Shown here: positions 15,369 to 25,037 of the stretch, piece by piece | Position numbering within the stretch: position 1 is the stretch's first letter | How the letters are laid out: each line of letters begins with the position of its first letter | Origin: Nesterenkonia salmonea | GTDB taxonomy: Bacteria; Actinomycetota; Actinomycetes; Actinomycetales; Micrococcaceae | Reading direction: 5' to 3' | DNA length: 64,000 bases | Assembly: GCF_005771525.1 (NCBI RefSeq) | Contig: NZ_VAVZ01000003.1 | Coordinates: 577 to 64,576, forward strand | The notes under the pieces: generated by a model | Seen by the model: only the letters and a program-made list of their open reading frames with translations | Database searches by the model: none | Told to the model about the DNA's origin: nothing | Made by a program: the position numbers and the translations under genes

Positions 15369-17555
15369 TCAGTTGGTCGCGGTGGAGTCCTGGTGGAGGT
15401 CTACGTGAACATCGTCGCCGGAATCCATGTTTGCCTTGTATCCGCGGGAGCGGAGCACGGCCTGGATGGCGACGCCGGCGGCGACGACGCCCAGGCCAAT
15501 ACCTGAGACGACCACGTCCGGGTAGATGAGCATGATTCCGCCGAGTACCAGCAGTGTCCGGTCCATGATCGTGCCCCGGGCGATGAGGTAACCCGCCAGA
15601 CCCGAGGACACTCCGATCATGCCGAGCACCACGGTGCCGAGCGCCAGTATCAGCTCGGTGAACGTTCCCTCCAGAAGCAGCGCCGGTTCCAAGATGAACG
15701 CGTAGGGAATGAGGAAGCCGGCTATCGCCATACGCATCGCGCTCACCCCTGCTCGCATGGGATTCGCTCCAGCGATTCCTGCGCCAGCGAACGCCGCAAG
15801 ACACACTGGTGGCGTGACATCGGCAAGGATTCCGAAGAAGAACACGAACATATGCGCCGCAATCAGCGGCACGTCGAAGTTCTGATACAGGATCGGCGCG
15901 GCAACCGTCGCGGTGACAACATAGTTCGCGGTGGTCGGAAGGCCCATACCGAGGATGATGCAGGCGATCATCACCATGACCAGCACCAGCATGAAGTTGC
16001 CGCCGGCGAGGGCGACCAGACCGGCGCCCAGCTGGCCACCCAGTCCCGTGGAGGTCACGGTTCCGGCGACCATACCGGCGGTGGCACATGCTGCGATGAC
16101 CGGAAGCGCCGTACGGGCTCCGGAGGTCAGCATTTGGATGACCACGTAGAGCAGAGCGAGCAGCATCTTGCCGGTCTCCTCAAGAGGGCTCTTCCCCTCC
16201 TTGACGGCATCTGTGATGACCGGGATCAGATGTTCGATCATGGCTCGCAGCAGGCTCAGACCCAGGGCGGTGCCGATACCGAAGAGCGCTGCGCGCATGG
16301 GGCTGGCGCCGCCCAAGAGCGTGCCGATGATGACCACCAGCGGCAGCAGCATATCGATGCGCGTGATGATGGACTTCCAGCTCGGCAGCTCCTCCGGGGG
16401 AATGCCTTTGAGCTCATTGCGTTTGGCCTCGAAGTGCACTGAGAGGAACACTCCGGTGAAGTACAGGGCTGCCGGAATGATCGCGATGACGATCAGCTCG
16501 TTGTACTCCAGGCCGGAAATGTTCTGCGCCATGATGAACGCGGCCGCACCCATGATGGGTGGGACCATCTGACCACCAGTTGAGGCTGTTGCCTCAGTAG
16601 CTGCCGCAACGTGAGGCTTGAAGCCCGCCCGTTTCATGATGGGGATGGTGAAAGAGCCAGAGGCAACTGTGTTTGCCACCGAAGAGCCTGACACCATGCC
16701 CTGCAGACCTGAGGCAGCCACCGCAGCCTTTGCTGGGCCGCCGGTAAAGCGTCCAGCGGCGCGGAAGGCGAGATCGTTGAAGAACTGGCCAATATTGGTG
16801 CGCAGTAGGACGACTGCGAAGAACAGGAAGAGGAAGATGAACTCGGACGAGACCCGAATGGGGGTTCCGAAGATGCCCTGCCCTGCGGAGAGGAACATGT
16901 TGGTGGCGAATTCGTTCCACTCCTGTCCGCGGTGCCCCCAGTTGCCCGGCATCCGATCCCCTGTGGCGAAGAGGGCGTACGCGATCGCCACGCCTGCCAC
17001 CACAACGATCGGGGTTCCCACGCAACGTCGGGTGGCCTCCAGAACTAAGAGGACTCCCAGAGTGGCGACCAGAATGTCGGTGTCGCTATAGCCCAGGATG
17101 GCCACCTGGTTGGAGACCAGGTACTCGTAGTTGAAGAAGATGTAAAAGCTGCACGCGGAGGCAACAACGGCCAGCAGCACGTCATACCAAGGGATGCCCC
17201 GGTGCCGGCCGGTCAGCACATCAAGCCAACGGTTACCACTCGGGTTCACCGCAAGCAGGCGCTTGGACGCCGGGTACAGCAGGAAGATTAGTGCAAGGGC
17301 ACCGGCCACGTGAAGGGACCCATGCATCCATGCGTTGTACGGCCGTTCGAAAGCGGCGTACAAGTGATAGGCAGTGAAGACGACAGAGATGCCGCCTACA
17401 ACCCAACCCCACCAACCGAGGTCGGTGCGGAATCGGCTGGAGATGTCATGAGCACGGAGGACATCCTCAGCCTTCCCCTCAGCCGCAGCCCCGGGTGCGG
17501 CATCCTCTGAAGATGCCGACGCCCGGGGCTTGTCGGCTGCGGCGGCTTGGGTCAC
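15369..17555 (-). CDS. TRAP transporter permease, fused 4TM/12TM
   Basis: 728 residues, almost entirely hydrophobic helices, with the small (DctQ-like) and large (DctM-like) membrane subunits in one chain, as in TAXI-type TRAP systems. Typical segments include GSSVANTVASGSFTIPIMKR, EATASTGGQMVPPIMGAAAF and GMGLPTTANYV. It catalyses ion-driven uptake of an organic acid delivered by the neighbouring binding protein. Its start overlaps that gene by 4 bases. Terminal tails are hydrophilic. Confidence 0.93.
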   Translation of the reverse strand: MTQAAAADKPRASASSEDAAPGAAAEGKAEDVLRAHDISSRFRTDLGWWGWVVGGISVVFTAYHLYAAFERPYNAWMHGSLHVAGALALIFLLYPASKRLLAVNPSGNRWLDVLTGRHRGIPWYDVLLAVVASACSFYIFFNYEYLVSNQVAILGYSDTDILVATLGVLLVLEATRRCVGTPIVVVAGVAIAYALFATGDRMPGNWGHRGQEWNEFATNMFLSAGQGIFGTPIRVSSEFIFLFLFFAVVLLRTNIGQFFNDLAFRAAGRFTGGPAKAAVAASGLQGMVSGSSVANTVASGSFTIPIMKRAGFKPHVAAATEATASTGGQMVPPIMGAAAFIMAQNISGLEYNELIVIAIIPAALYFTGVFLSVHFEAKRNELKGIPPEELPSWKSIITRIDMLLPLVVIIGTLLGGASPMRAALFGIGTALGLSLLRAMIEHLIPVITDAVKEGKSPLEETGKMLLALLYVVIQMLTSGARTALPVIAACATAGMVAGTVTSTGLGGQLGAGLVALAGGNFMLVLVMVMIACIILGMGLPTTANYVVTATVAAPILYQNFDVPLIAAHMFVFFFGILADVTPPVCLAAFAGAGIAGANPMRAGVSAMRMAIAGFLIPYAFILEPALLLEGTFTELILALGTVVLGMIGVSSGLAGYLIARGTIMDRTLLVLGGIMLIYPDVVVSGIGLGVVAAGVAIQAVLRSRGYKANMDSGDDVHVDLHQDSTATN

Positions 17556-18562
17556 GGCAGGTCGATGTCCTGCTCTTCGAAGTAACGCTCAGCGCCGGGG
17601 TGCAGCGGAATGTCGCCGACACCCAGGAGTGCCTCATCGGTGCCGATGTTCTCACCGACATCCAGTGTGATGCTGTCAGCGTTGTCGAACAGTGCGGCGG
17701 TGATGTCGTAAGCAAGGTCATCGCTCACCTGAGTGGTGGAAGCAACCAGGGCCGCGAATACCGACAGAGTAGTGACATCTTCGTCAAGGAAGTCGTAGAT
17801 GTCAGCCTCAATGTTGTACGGATCGAACAGTCCGCCCTCAGCAACTTCCTCAGCGTCGCTTTCGTCCAATGACAGTAGCGTCACATCAGTGGTGGCCGCC
17901 AGTGACGTCAGTGCCGCCACCGGGGGGCCAGCCACGAACATTGACGCGTCAATCTGTCCATCGCCCAGCATCTCAGTTGAAGCGCCAAAGTCGGTGACCT
18001 CAGGGGTGTAGTCGATCTCGTAGTACTCGAGGATGGCATCGGAAATGGCACGAGTTCCTGAGCCGGCGTCGCCGACAGCGATCGTCGTGCCATCCAGGTC
18101 ATCAATGGACTCAATGCCGGAATCTTCACGCACCACGATGTGCATGGCCTCTGGATAGAGGTTGGCGATCCAGCCAACATTGTTGATCTCAATACCATCG
18201 AGATCCTCAAGGTCCCCATTGATGGCCTCAGCTGCCGTGTCATTCTGGGTCAGCGCCAGCTGCGACTGTTCGTTATAGATACGGCCCAGGTTCTCACCTG
18301 AACCACCGGACTCCACATAGTTCACGGAAGCATCGGTTTCTGCGGAGAAGATCTCAGAAAGTTCACCACCCAGCGGGTAGTACGTGCCACCAGTACCACC
18401 GGTAGTGAACTCGAGGTCTGTGATGAAGTCGTCTTCGCTGCCGACCTCGACGTCACCCTCATCCCCGTTGCCATTGTCATCGCCATTGTCATCCCCACAT
18501 GCGGCGAGTGCGGTCATCGCGGCCACAGCAGTCATTGCTGCGGCAGTTCGGCGGATAGTCAT
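17552..18562 (-). CDS. TAXI-family TRAP substrate-binding lipoprotein
   Basis: 336 residues from ATG 18562 with GGAGG 5 bases before it. The signal peptide ends in the lipobox LAAC, then an acidic Asp/Gly/Asn linker. TAXI motifs follow: FTTGGTGGTYYPLGGELSEI, VNYVESGGSGENL, VVREDSGIESIDDL and GDAGSGTRAI. It captures a carboxylate-like ligand outside the membrane and passes it to the fused permease. Substrate unknown. Confidence 0.92.
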   Translation of the reverse strand: MTIRRTAAAMTAVAAMTALAACGDDNGDDNGNGDEGDVEVGSEDDFITDLEFTTGGTGGTYYPLGGELSEIFSAETDASVNYVESGGSGENLGRIYNEQSQLALTQNDTAAEAINGDLEDLDGIEINNVGWIANLYPEAMHIVVREDSGIESIDDLDGTTIAVGDAGSGTRAISDAILEYYEIDYTPEVTDFGASTEMLGDGQIDASMFVAGPPVAALTSLAATTDVTLLSLDESDAEEVAEGGLFDPYNIEADIYDFLDEDVTTLSVFAALVASTTQVSDDLAYDITAALFDNADSITLDVGENIGTDEALLGVGDIPLHPGAERYFEEQDIDLP

Positions 18563-18771
18563 TGGTCCTCCTGGTAAAAATGATTCATGGGTGCGACCGA
18601 CCCGGTTCACCTCACCACAAGCTTGCGGTGAGGGTATTCCCAGCCGACCCCGTGAGGATCACACTAGAGCAGGTCAGAGGCATTCGGCCAGTCGAGGAGT
18701 GGCCTGAAACACAAACGTAACCTTAATGCCGCATGCCTATGGACTAGTCACGGTGAAGCTTCGGTCATACG

Positions 18772-18777
18772 TAGGAT
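18772..18777 (+). promoter_or_regulatory. -10 element, leaderless dapD
   Basis: TAGGAT lies 7 bases before ATG 18785. This also argues against the in-frame ATG at 18776, which overlaps the hexamer. Confidence 0.45.
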
Positions 18778-18784
18778 GGAGACT

Positions 18785-19738
18785 ATGACTTCTACTGCTC
18801 GCACCGCTTCCGGACATGGACTCGCCACGATCGCCGCAGACGGCACTGTTCTGGACACATGGTTCCCCTCCCCCACGCTGGTTCCGCTGGTGGAGAACGA
18901 CGACGCCACACTGACCAGCCATCTCAAGGCCGCAGAGAGCGAAGACCCAGACCGCGGCGTGAAAGTTCAGGCAGTAGCGGTGGAGTCAGACCTAGACGCT
19001 GAGGCGGCGGGAACGTCGGACGTGTGGCTACGCCTGCACCTGCTCTCCCACCGACTAGTCGCTCCGAATAGCATCAACCTCGACGGCATTTTCGGTCACC
19101 TGTCGAATGTGGTGTGGACAAACTTCGGCCCGTGCACTGTCGAGGGGTTCGAACTCACCCGCCTCAAGCTGCGCAGCCGCGGCCAAGTCACGGTGTACTC
19201 CATAGACAAATTCCCCCGCCTGGTCGACTACGTGACCCCATCAGGTGTCCGAATTGCCGATGCCGACCGTGTTCGCCTAGGAGCCCATCTGGCTGAAGGC
19301 ACCACAGTCATGCATGAAGGGTTCGTCAACTTCAACGCCGGCACGCTGGGAGTTTCTATGGTGGAGGGCAGAATCTCTGCCGGCGTCGTCGTCGGTGATG
19401 GAACCGACGTAGGTGGAGGCGCGTCCATCATGGGCACCCTCTCTGGTGGGGGCAAAGAGAAGATTTCCCTGGGCGAGCGGGTGCTGCTGGGCGCGAACTC
19501 CGGGGTCGGAATCTCCCTGGGTGATGACTGTGTGGTTGAGGCCGGGCTCTATGTCACCTCCGGCACAAAAGTCACCGTGCTGAACAGTGACGGCAGCGCC
19601 CGCGGGACAGCCAAAGGCTCAGAGCTCTCCGGGTCAGCCGGTCTGCTCTTCCTGCGCGACTCGGTCACCGGCCAAGTCCAGGCCCGCCCGCGTAAGGGCC
19701 AGAAGGTTGAGCTCAACGCCGCGCTGCACGCCAACTGA
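18785..19738 (+). CDS. dapD: 2,3,4,5-tetrahydropyridine-2,6-dicarboxylate N-succinyltransferase
   Basis: 317 residues of actinobacterial DapD type. The N-terminal alpha/beta domain is followed by a left-handed beta-helix of hexapeptide repeats (about residues 160-265: [59 protein letters not shown]). It transfers succinyl from succinyl-CoA to tetrahydrodipicolinate in lysine and peptidoglycan diaminopimelate synthesis. DapC, the next step, is encoded 4 kb downstream on the other strand. Confidence 0.92.
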   Translation: MTSTARTASGHGLATIAADGTVLDTWFPSPTLVPLVENDDATLTSHLKAAESEDPDRGVKVQAVAVESDLDAEAAGTSDVWLRLHLLSHRLVAPNSINLDGIFGHLSNVVWTNFGPCTVEGFELTRLKLRSRGQVTVYSIDKFPRLVDYVTPSGVRIADADRVRLGAHLAEGTTVMHEGFVNFNAGTLGVSMVEGRISAGVVVGDGTDVGGGASIMGTLSGGGKEKISLGERVLLGANSGVGISLGDDCVVEAGLYVTSGTKVTVLNSDGSARGTAKGSELSGSAGLLFLRDSVTGQVQARPRKGQKVELNAALHAN

Positions 19739-19747
19739 GGCTGCGCC

Positions 19748-20833
19748 ATGAGTCCTTTCCGAAGACGCCGCAATACTGTGATCACTAGGCCGATGGCTCG
19801 GCGTCGGCGGCGTCGTCGCGCGCTGGTGGCGCTGGGTGTAACCACCGCCATGGTGGCCGGAGCTTCCTACGGCACCTGGCGCTATATCGAGGAGAGCGAA
19901 TTCCTCCTCGATGAACGCTGCGCAGTCACCGTGGGCGACACCGACTACCAGCTCACCCCCACCCAGGCCCATAACGCCGCCCTGCTGGCGGCATCAGCGG
20001 CAGATCACGGGCTACCACCTGAAGCTGCCGTCGACGCGCTGGCGATGTCCATGCAGGAGACAGAGCTGAGCGTCCGCGATTCAGATGACGAGCGCGGCAC
20101 AGAGGTGCTGTTCGCCCGCGGTGCACCAGATTGGACCGCGGACAACGATGTTCAGCCCGTGCAGATCACCGTGGACGGGTTCTTCGACGTGATGGAGACA
20201 TCATGGCGTTCAGGCCTGGAGGCAGCGGAAGAAGCTGACGAAGAGGACGATGAGGACGACGCCGAGCTTTTCTGGATGCCGGACCTTGAGCTGGACGAAG
20301 CAGCTGAAGCCTTGGAGCGCCCCCACAACCCGCAGTTCTACCCTCAGCATGGTGCTGCGGCGCGGGCATTCGCGTGGCCGCTCGCGGGACAGACCCAAGG
20401 GCCAGACATGACCTGCCATCTCTCCCAGCTGGATGTTCCGGGGCCTGATCCTGAGGGCGTCACGGACGAACTGGTCGGTATGATGCCCGCGGTGCTGGAG
20501 ATCCCCTTCACGGAACCGTCAGAGGAGGACGAAGGCGACGAGGAGGATGAGTTCGTGCCGGAGCCGATCCTGGAAGGGATCATCGAGGTCTCAGGCGACG
20601 ATGATGATGCCCTGGTGAGGGTGGAGACGCCCGAGTCCGATGGCGACCTCAACCACCAGTGGTTGATTGCGCACTGGGCGGTGGCGACGGCTGAAGACTA
20701 CGGCGTGCAGTCGGTGACATCGGCGCCCTACCGGTGGGATCGTGACTCTGCTCGGTGGCAGCGCCTCTCAGAGGACGAGGCCGACGCCGCACCCAACGGC
20801 ACAGTGGTCCTGGGCTTCTCCAGGGACCGCTGA
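19748..20833 (+). CDS. Membrane-anchored acidic exported protein, divergent lytic-transglycosylase-like
   Basis: 361 residues. A very basic N-terminus (RRRRRRR) precedes one membrane helix (ALVALGVTTAMVAGASYGTW). The exported part contains TPTQAHNAALLAASAADHGL and AVDALAMSMQETELS. These resemble the helical start of actinobacterial exported proteins that normally continue with ALATALQESKL-type and Gly-Leu-Phe-Gln-Gln motifs, which are missing here. Three runs of Glu/Asp (near 160-175 and 260-270) make it very acidic. It starts 9 bases after dapD and is probably cotranscribed. Function unknown. Confidence 0.65.
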   Translation: MSPFRRRRNTVITRPMARRRRRRRALVALGVTTAMVAGASYGTWRYIEESEFLLDERCAVTVGDTDYQLTPTQAHNAALLAASAADHGLPPEAAVDALAMSMQETELSVRDSDDERGTEVLFARGAPDWTADNDVQPVQITVDGFFDVMETSWRSGLEAAEEADEEDDEDDAELFWMPDLELDEAAEALERPHNPQFYPQHGAAARAFAWPLAGQTQGPDMTCHLSQLDVPGPDPEGVTDELVGMMPAVLEIPFTEPSEEDEGDEEDEFVPEPILEGIIEVSGDDDDALVRVETPESDGDLNHQWLIAHWAVATAEDYGVQSVTSAPYRWDRDSARWQRLSEDEADAAPNGTVVLGFSRDR

Positions 20834-20900
20834 GGCTGCTCCCGACTGTCGGCGCGCTCTGCCTGCCCTGCTCCTGCGCCTCCTGGACCTACCTGCGCCA

Positions 20901-20963
20901 ACTGGCCGATTATGCCGCTAACTCAGCCTTAGATCGCCGCATTTAAGGGCAGAATCGGCCAGT
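20901..20963. repeat. Palindromic element D, upstream of the AbiEi-like gene
   Basis: ACTGGCCGATT and AATCGGCCAGT form a perfect 11-bp outer stem. An inner GCCTTA/TAAGG-C pairing lies inside. The first 17 bases (ACTGGCCGATTATGCCG) recur in inverted orientation in the palindrome at 22.1 kb, on the other side of the same gene. Confidence 0.65.
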
Positions 20964-21090
20964 AGACGATGGGGACGGGAGAGTACAGTGATTTGTTCCC
21001 TCCCGCGCCGTGTGAGAACGACACTCCGGCCACTGCACAGATGCGCACTAACGGGTGGTCTGCGCATGCAGGACGTGGCATCACTGAGGT

Positions 21091-22056
21091 ATGACACCCG
21101 AATCACACCGAACGTTTCACCGACGCCGCGGCCGGGACTATCCGCTGCCGACTCGTGGCATTCGCTACGGGGAGCTCACTGACGTTCTCTCCCGACGGGA
21201 TATCCGCCACGCTACCCATGGAGGCGAACTTCACGCTGTGTCGCACGGCATTTACATTCCCGCGTCCAAGTCTGTTCTTGGAGCCCCTCTTGCCACTCTC
21301 GAAGCGTTGTGCCACGGGACACCACACCTAGTGAGCCACCACACGGCAGCTGCATTGTGGGGGATCATCGATGCCGCACCTACACCCCCGTACCACCTGA
21401 CGGCACCACCAGAAGGCTCACGTGTTAAGCGGCCCGATTTGGTGGAGTCTCACCGCACACATGTGCCGGAGGCGGATAGAACGGAGCTGCATCGGCTGCC
21501 GATCACGTCCCCGGCCAGAACCTGGGTGGATGTGGCACTCAGCTCCTCCGTACTTGAGGCACTCATCCTGGCTGATCGCTGTCGACGCCGGGGGCGTAAA
21601 GAATTCGGCGAGGATCCCCAAGCGTTGGCGTCCGCCGCTGAGCTGGCCGCAGCACTGACCAGACGCGGGAAACCCCGCGGGATCAGGAACGCCCGCGCGG
21701 CCCTGCAGTTGAGCCGGGACCGAGTGGATTCACCCCAGGAGACGCGGCTGCGTTACGCCATGGCTCAAGCAGGCCTTCCCGAACCTGAGGTGAACGCTTG
21801 GATCTACAACGCCCACGGCTGGGCTGTAGTGCAGCCGGATATGAGCATCCGGGAGTATCGCCTCGCCATCCAGTATGAAGGGTGGGAATTCCACACAGAC
21901 GATGATCAGATGGTCAGGGACATCCAGCGTCAAGAACTCACAGAGGCGTTGGGCTGGGTCGAGGTTCGAATTACTCGGGAGCACATGAGGAACCAGTGCG
22001 GACGGGCTGTCGAGAAGATTGTCCGCACCCTGCGACGACAGGGGTGGCCCGGGTGA
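21091..22056 (+). CDS. AbiEi-like / DUF559-type protein
   Basis: 321 residues. The N-terminal part (YGELTDVLSRRDIRHATHGGELHAVSHGIYI) is a degenerate winged-helix like type IV antitoxin AbiEi. The middle SHHTAAALWGI and LPITSPARTWVDVAL are typical of this actinobacterial group. The C-terminal 100 residues (DSPQETRLRYAM, VVQPDMSIREYRLAIQYEGW) look like a DUF559/VSR-type nuclease fold with acidic residues. No toxin partner (AbiEii) is adjacent, and related palindromes lie on both sides. Nuclease function is inferred. Confidence 0.7.
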   Translation: MTPESHRTFHRRRGRDYPLPTRGIRYGELTDVLSRRDIRHATHGGELHAVSHGIYIPASKSVLGAPLATLEALCHGTPHLVSHHTAAALWGIIDAAPTPPYHLTAPPEGSRVKRPDLVESHRTHVPEADRTELHRLPITSPARTWVDVALSSSVLEALILADRCRRRGRKEFGEDPQALASAAELAAALTRRGKPRGIRNARAALQLSRDRVDSPQETRLRYAMAQAGLPEPEVNAWIYNAHGWAVVQPDMSIREYRLAIQYEGWEFHTDDDQMVRDIQRQELTEALGWVEVRITREHMRNQCGRAVEKIVRTLRRQGWPG

Positions 22057-22083
22057 AGCCCAACTTTCATAACCCAGGCGTCT

Positions 22084-22147
22084 AGTGGCCGAAAATGCCG
22101 TTCCAGGAGGGCCCTGAGGACCTCTTGGAACGGCATAATCGGCCAGT
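22084..22147. terminator. Palindromic element E, long bidirectional hairpin
   Basis: Arms 22084-22105 and 22126-22147 pair over 22 positions with three mismatches; an inner GAGG/CCTC extends the stem. It separates the convergent AbiEi-like and gltA genes and can end both. It shares ACTGGCCGATTATGCCG (minus strand) with element D at 20.9 kb. Confidence 0.75.
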
Positions 22148-22174
22148 CAGCGAAAGGGAGAGCCAGGAGGCGGC

Positions 22175-23455
22175 TCAGCCGGGGTAGTCCCGCAGCGCCT
22201 CGCCGGTGTAGATCTGACGTGGGCGGCCGATCTTGGTGTTGCGGTCGCTGAGCATCTCTCGCCACTGGGCAATCCAGCCTGGCAACCGCCCCAGGGCGAA
22301 GAGCACGGTGAACATCTTCTCCGGGAACCCGAGGGCCTTGTAGATGAGCCCGGTGTAGAAGTCCACGTTGGGGTACAGCTTGCGCTCCACGAAGTAGTCG
22401 TCCTCCAGCGCCTTGGACTCAAGCCGCTGAGCGATGTCGAACAGTTCATCGTCGCCACCGAGCTTGGCCAGAAGGTCATCCGCCAGGCCCTTCACAATGC
22501 GGGCCCGGGGGTCGTAGTTCTTGTAGACGCGGTGGCCGAAGCCCATAAGCCGCACGCCGTCTTCTTTGTTCTTGACCTTCTCCATGAAGGTCTCGGGGCT
22601 CACGTCGCCGGCCTGGATCTCGCGGAGCATCTTCAGAACGGCTTCGTTGGCGCCACCGTGGGCTGGGCCGTAGAGAGCGTTGACGCCCGCGGAGACTGAG
22701 GCGAACAGGTTGGCCTGAGCTGAGCCGACCATCCGCACAGTGGACGTGGAGCAGTTCTGCTCATGATCGGCGTGCAGGATCAGCAGTGTGTCGAGCGCCT
22801 TGGAGATATCGGGGTCCACCTCGTATGGTTCGGCCGGCACACCAAAGCAGCCGCGCATGAAGTTCTCCACCAGGTTCAGGCTGTTATCCGGGTACAGCAT
22901 GGGCTGGCCGACAGACTTCTTATAGGCGTAGGCGGCAATAGTGGGGAGCTTCGCCAGCAGCCGGTAGGTGGAGCGTTCGACGTGGTCGGGGTCGAACGGG
23001 TCCAGTGAGTCCGGGTAGTAGGTGGACAGGGCGGATACCGCGGAGGACAGCACCGGCATGGGGTGCGCGTCGCGGGGGAACCCGGAAAAGAAGTTCTTGA
23101 GCTCTTCGTGGAGGAGAGTGTGACGCCGCGTGACGTTGTCGAAGTCTGCCAGCTGCTGCTCGGTGGGCAGTTCTCCGTAGATGAGCAGGTAGCTGACTTC
23201 GAGGAAGTTGGACTTCTCCGCCAGCTGCTCAATCGGGTAGCCGCGGTAGCGCAGGATCCCCTCATCACCGTCAATGTAGGTGATCGCCGATTTGGTGTTG
23301 GCGGTGTTCATGAACCCGGGGTCGTAGGTGACCGCGCCGGTGGTCTTCAACAACGGAGCAATGCTCAGACCGTCATTACCTTCGACGGCGGCCTCCACCG
23401 GAAGTTCAAGCTCATGGCCTTGATATTCCAAGTGCGCTGGGGTCTGCTCGCTCAC
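22175..23455 (-). CDS. gltA: Citrate synthase
   Basis: 426 residues from GTG 23455, selected because AGGAG lies 5 bases upstream. Hexameric type II citrate synthase motifs: ITYIDGDEGILRYRGYPIEQ, LHADHEQNCSTSTVR (catalytic His), YGPAHGGANE (His), LMGFGHRVYKNYDPRA and YPNVDFYTG (catalytic Asp). Condenses acetyl-CoA with oxaloacetate at entry to the TCA cycle. It is followed downstream by the long hairpin E. Confidence 0.96.
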   Translation of the reverse strand: MSEQTPAHLEYQGHELELPVEAAVEGNDGLSIAPLLKTTGAVTYDPGFMNTANTKSAITYIDGDEGILRYRGYPIEQLAEKSNFLEVSYLLIYGELPTEQQLADFDNVTRRHTLLHEELKNFFSGFPRDAHPMPVLSSAVSALSTYYPDSLDPFDPDHVERSTYRLLAKLPTIAAYAYKKSVGQPMLYPDNSLNLVENFMRGCFGVPAEPYEVDPDISKALDTLLILHADHEQNCSTSTVRMVGSAQANLFASVSAGVNALYGPAHGGANEAVLKMLREIQAGDVSPETFMEKVKNKEDGVRLMGFGHRVYKNYDPRARIVKGLADDLLAKLGGDDELFDIAQRLESKALEDDYFVERKLYPNVDFYTGLIYKALGFPEKMFTVLFALGRLPGWIAQWREMLSDRNTKIGRPRQIYTGEALRDYPG

Positions 23456-23549
23456 TGGCTCTCCTTTAGATCTTGAGGACACACGAAGGTGACAACAGTA
23501 TGTAACTTACCGTGTCGCCGCGCGCACACGCGAATGCGTCGAAGCAGTC

Positions 23550-24683
23550 TCAGATGGAGTTGACGTGCTCTGAGCTGGAGCTCAGTCTTTCGGCAGCGGC
23601 GCTGATCCGTTCATCAGTGGCAGTCAGTGCCACCCGGATATAGCCCTCCCCCGCTGCACCGTAGAAGACACCCGGTCCGACGAGAATCCCCTGCTCAGCC
23701 ATGCGCTGGACCAGGTCCCAGGTACTTGCAGGGGCGGCGTTCTTATCCCTGCACCAGAGATACAGTCCGGCCTCTGAATGCTCCACCACCAGGCCTGCCG
23801 ACTCCAATGCCGGTTTCAACACAGCACGACGACGCCGGTAGATTTCTCGCTGTGCGCTCACGTGGGTGTCATCGCTCACCGCGGCAGCTAACGCTGCCTG
23901 CACTGGTGCTGGCATGATCATCCCGGCATGTTTGCGGGTGTTGACCAGGTTGCTGATGAGCTCAGGACATCCTGCGACGAACGCTGCCCGGTAGCCGGCC
24001 AGATTGGACTGTTTGGATACCGAGTAGACCGACAGCAGCCCCTGATGACTCTCACCACAGACACGGGGGTCCAGGATAGAGGGAACTTCTGCAGCCTCCC
24101 AGGGCAGCTCGGCGTAGCATTCATCGGATGCGACGACGGCTCCAATGTCTCTGGCGAGCTTCACCACGGAGGCGAGCCGGGCAGCGTCGTGCACTTCCCC
24201 TGTGGGGTTACCAGGTGAGTTCAGCCAAATGAGTTTGACCCGGCTCAGAGTGTCCTCATCCAATGAGTGAATGTTATTGGTGGCCAGCCCCTGGGCGCCG
24301 GCGATGACCGCACCCATGTCATAGGTGGGATAGGCGATGCGCGGATAGACCACGATGTCGTCGGGACCGAGTCCGAGCAGTGTGGGCAACCATGCGACCA
24401 GCTCCTTGGACCCGATGGTGGGCATCACGGCTGGAGGGTCGAGGTCTGTGACGTTTCGGCGGCGGGCGTACCAGCCGGAGATCGCTTCACGGAGCGCAGG
24501 AGTGCCATGCGTAGTGGGGTAACCGGGTGCATCTGCGGCTTGAGCCAGGGCTGCCTGGATGACCTCAGGCGTGGGATCGACCGGGGTGCCGATCGAGAGG
24601 TTGACTGTGCCGTCCGGGTGCTGCTGAGCGCGCTCTCGGTAAGGCCCCATGGCATCCCAGGGGTAGTCCGGAAGTTTCAGCAT
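23550..24683 (-). CDS. dapC: N-succinyldiaminopimelate aminotransferase
   Basis: 377 residues, class I/II PLP aminotransferase of the actinobacterial DapC type: NLSIGTPVDPTPEVI, YPTTHGTPALREAISGWYAR, WLNSPGNPTGEV and the PLP-lysine motif SVSKQSNLAGYRAAF. It makes N-succinyl-L,L-diaminopimelate from the keto acid using glutamate. Its start is 11 bases from the ferredoxin stop. The fdx-dapC pairing is conserved in actinobacteria, supporting the assignment over other aminotransferases. Confidence 0.9.
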   Translation of the reverse strand: MLKLPDYPWDAMGPYRERAQQHPDGTVNLSIGTPVDPTPEVIQAALAQAADAPGYPTTHGTPALREAISGWYARRRNVTDLDPPAVMPTIGSKELVAWLPTLLGLGPDDIVVYPRIAYPTYDMGAVIAGAQGLATNNIHSLDEDTLSRVKLIWLNSPGNPTGEVHDAARLASVVKLARDIGAVVASDECYAELPWEAAEVPSILDPRVCGESHQGLLSVYSVSKQSNLAGYRAAFVAGCPELISNLVNTRKHAGMIMPAPVQAALAAAVSDDTHVSAQREIYRRRRAVLKPALESAGLVVEHSEAGLYLWCRDKNAAPASTWDLVQRMAEQGILVGPGVFYGAAGEGYIRVALTATDERISAAAERLSSSSEHVNSI

Positions 24684-24694
24684 GGGGAAAGCCG

Positions 24695-25024
24695 TCAGTC
24701 GACGTCGTGCTCTTGCGGCGGCAGCGCCTGAACGACCTCGTGATCCTTCTCGATGAGCCCGAGGCGCGCGGCTCCGCCTGGTGAGCCGAGGTCGTCGAAG
24801 AACTCCACGTTGGCGCGGTAGTACTCACTCCACTTATCTGGCAGGTCATCCTCGTAGTAGATGGCTTCTACTGGGCAGACCGGTTCGCAGGCCCCACAGT
24901 CAACACATTCATCCGGGTGGATGTAGAGGGCACGTTCGCCCTCATAGATGCAGTCGACGGGACATTCGTCGATGCAGGCCTTGTCCTTCAGGTCTACGCA
25001 GGGCAGAGCGATCACATAGGTCAT
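24695..25024 (-). CDS. fdxA: 7Fe ferredoxin
   Basis: 109 residues. The N-terminal cluster region (CVDLKDKACIDECPVDCIYE) has the spacing of a 3Fe-4S site. The second, CVDCGACEPVCPVEAIYY, is a full 4Fe-4S motif. The C-terminal tail (WSEYYRANVEFFDDLGSPGG) is the FdxA-type extension. Small soluble electron carrier. It is the upstream partner of dapC and downstream of a membrane protein gene. Confidence 0.94.
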   Translation of the reverse strand: MTYVIALPCVDLKDKACIDECPVDCIYEGERALYIHPDECVDCGACEPVCPVEAIYYEDDLPDKWSEYYRANVEFFDDLGSPGGAARLGLIEKDHEVVQALPPQEHDVD

Positions 25025-25037
25025 AGTGAGTTCAAGT

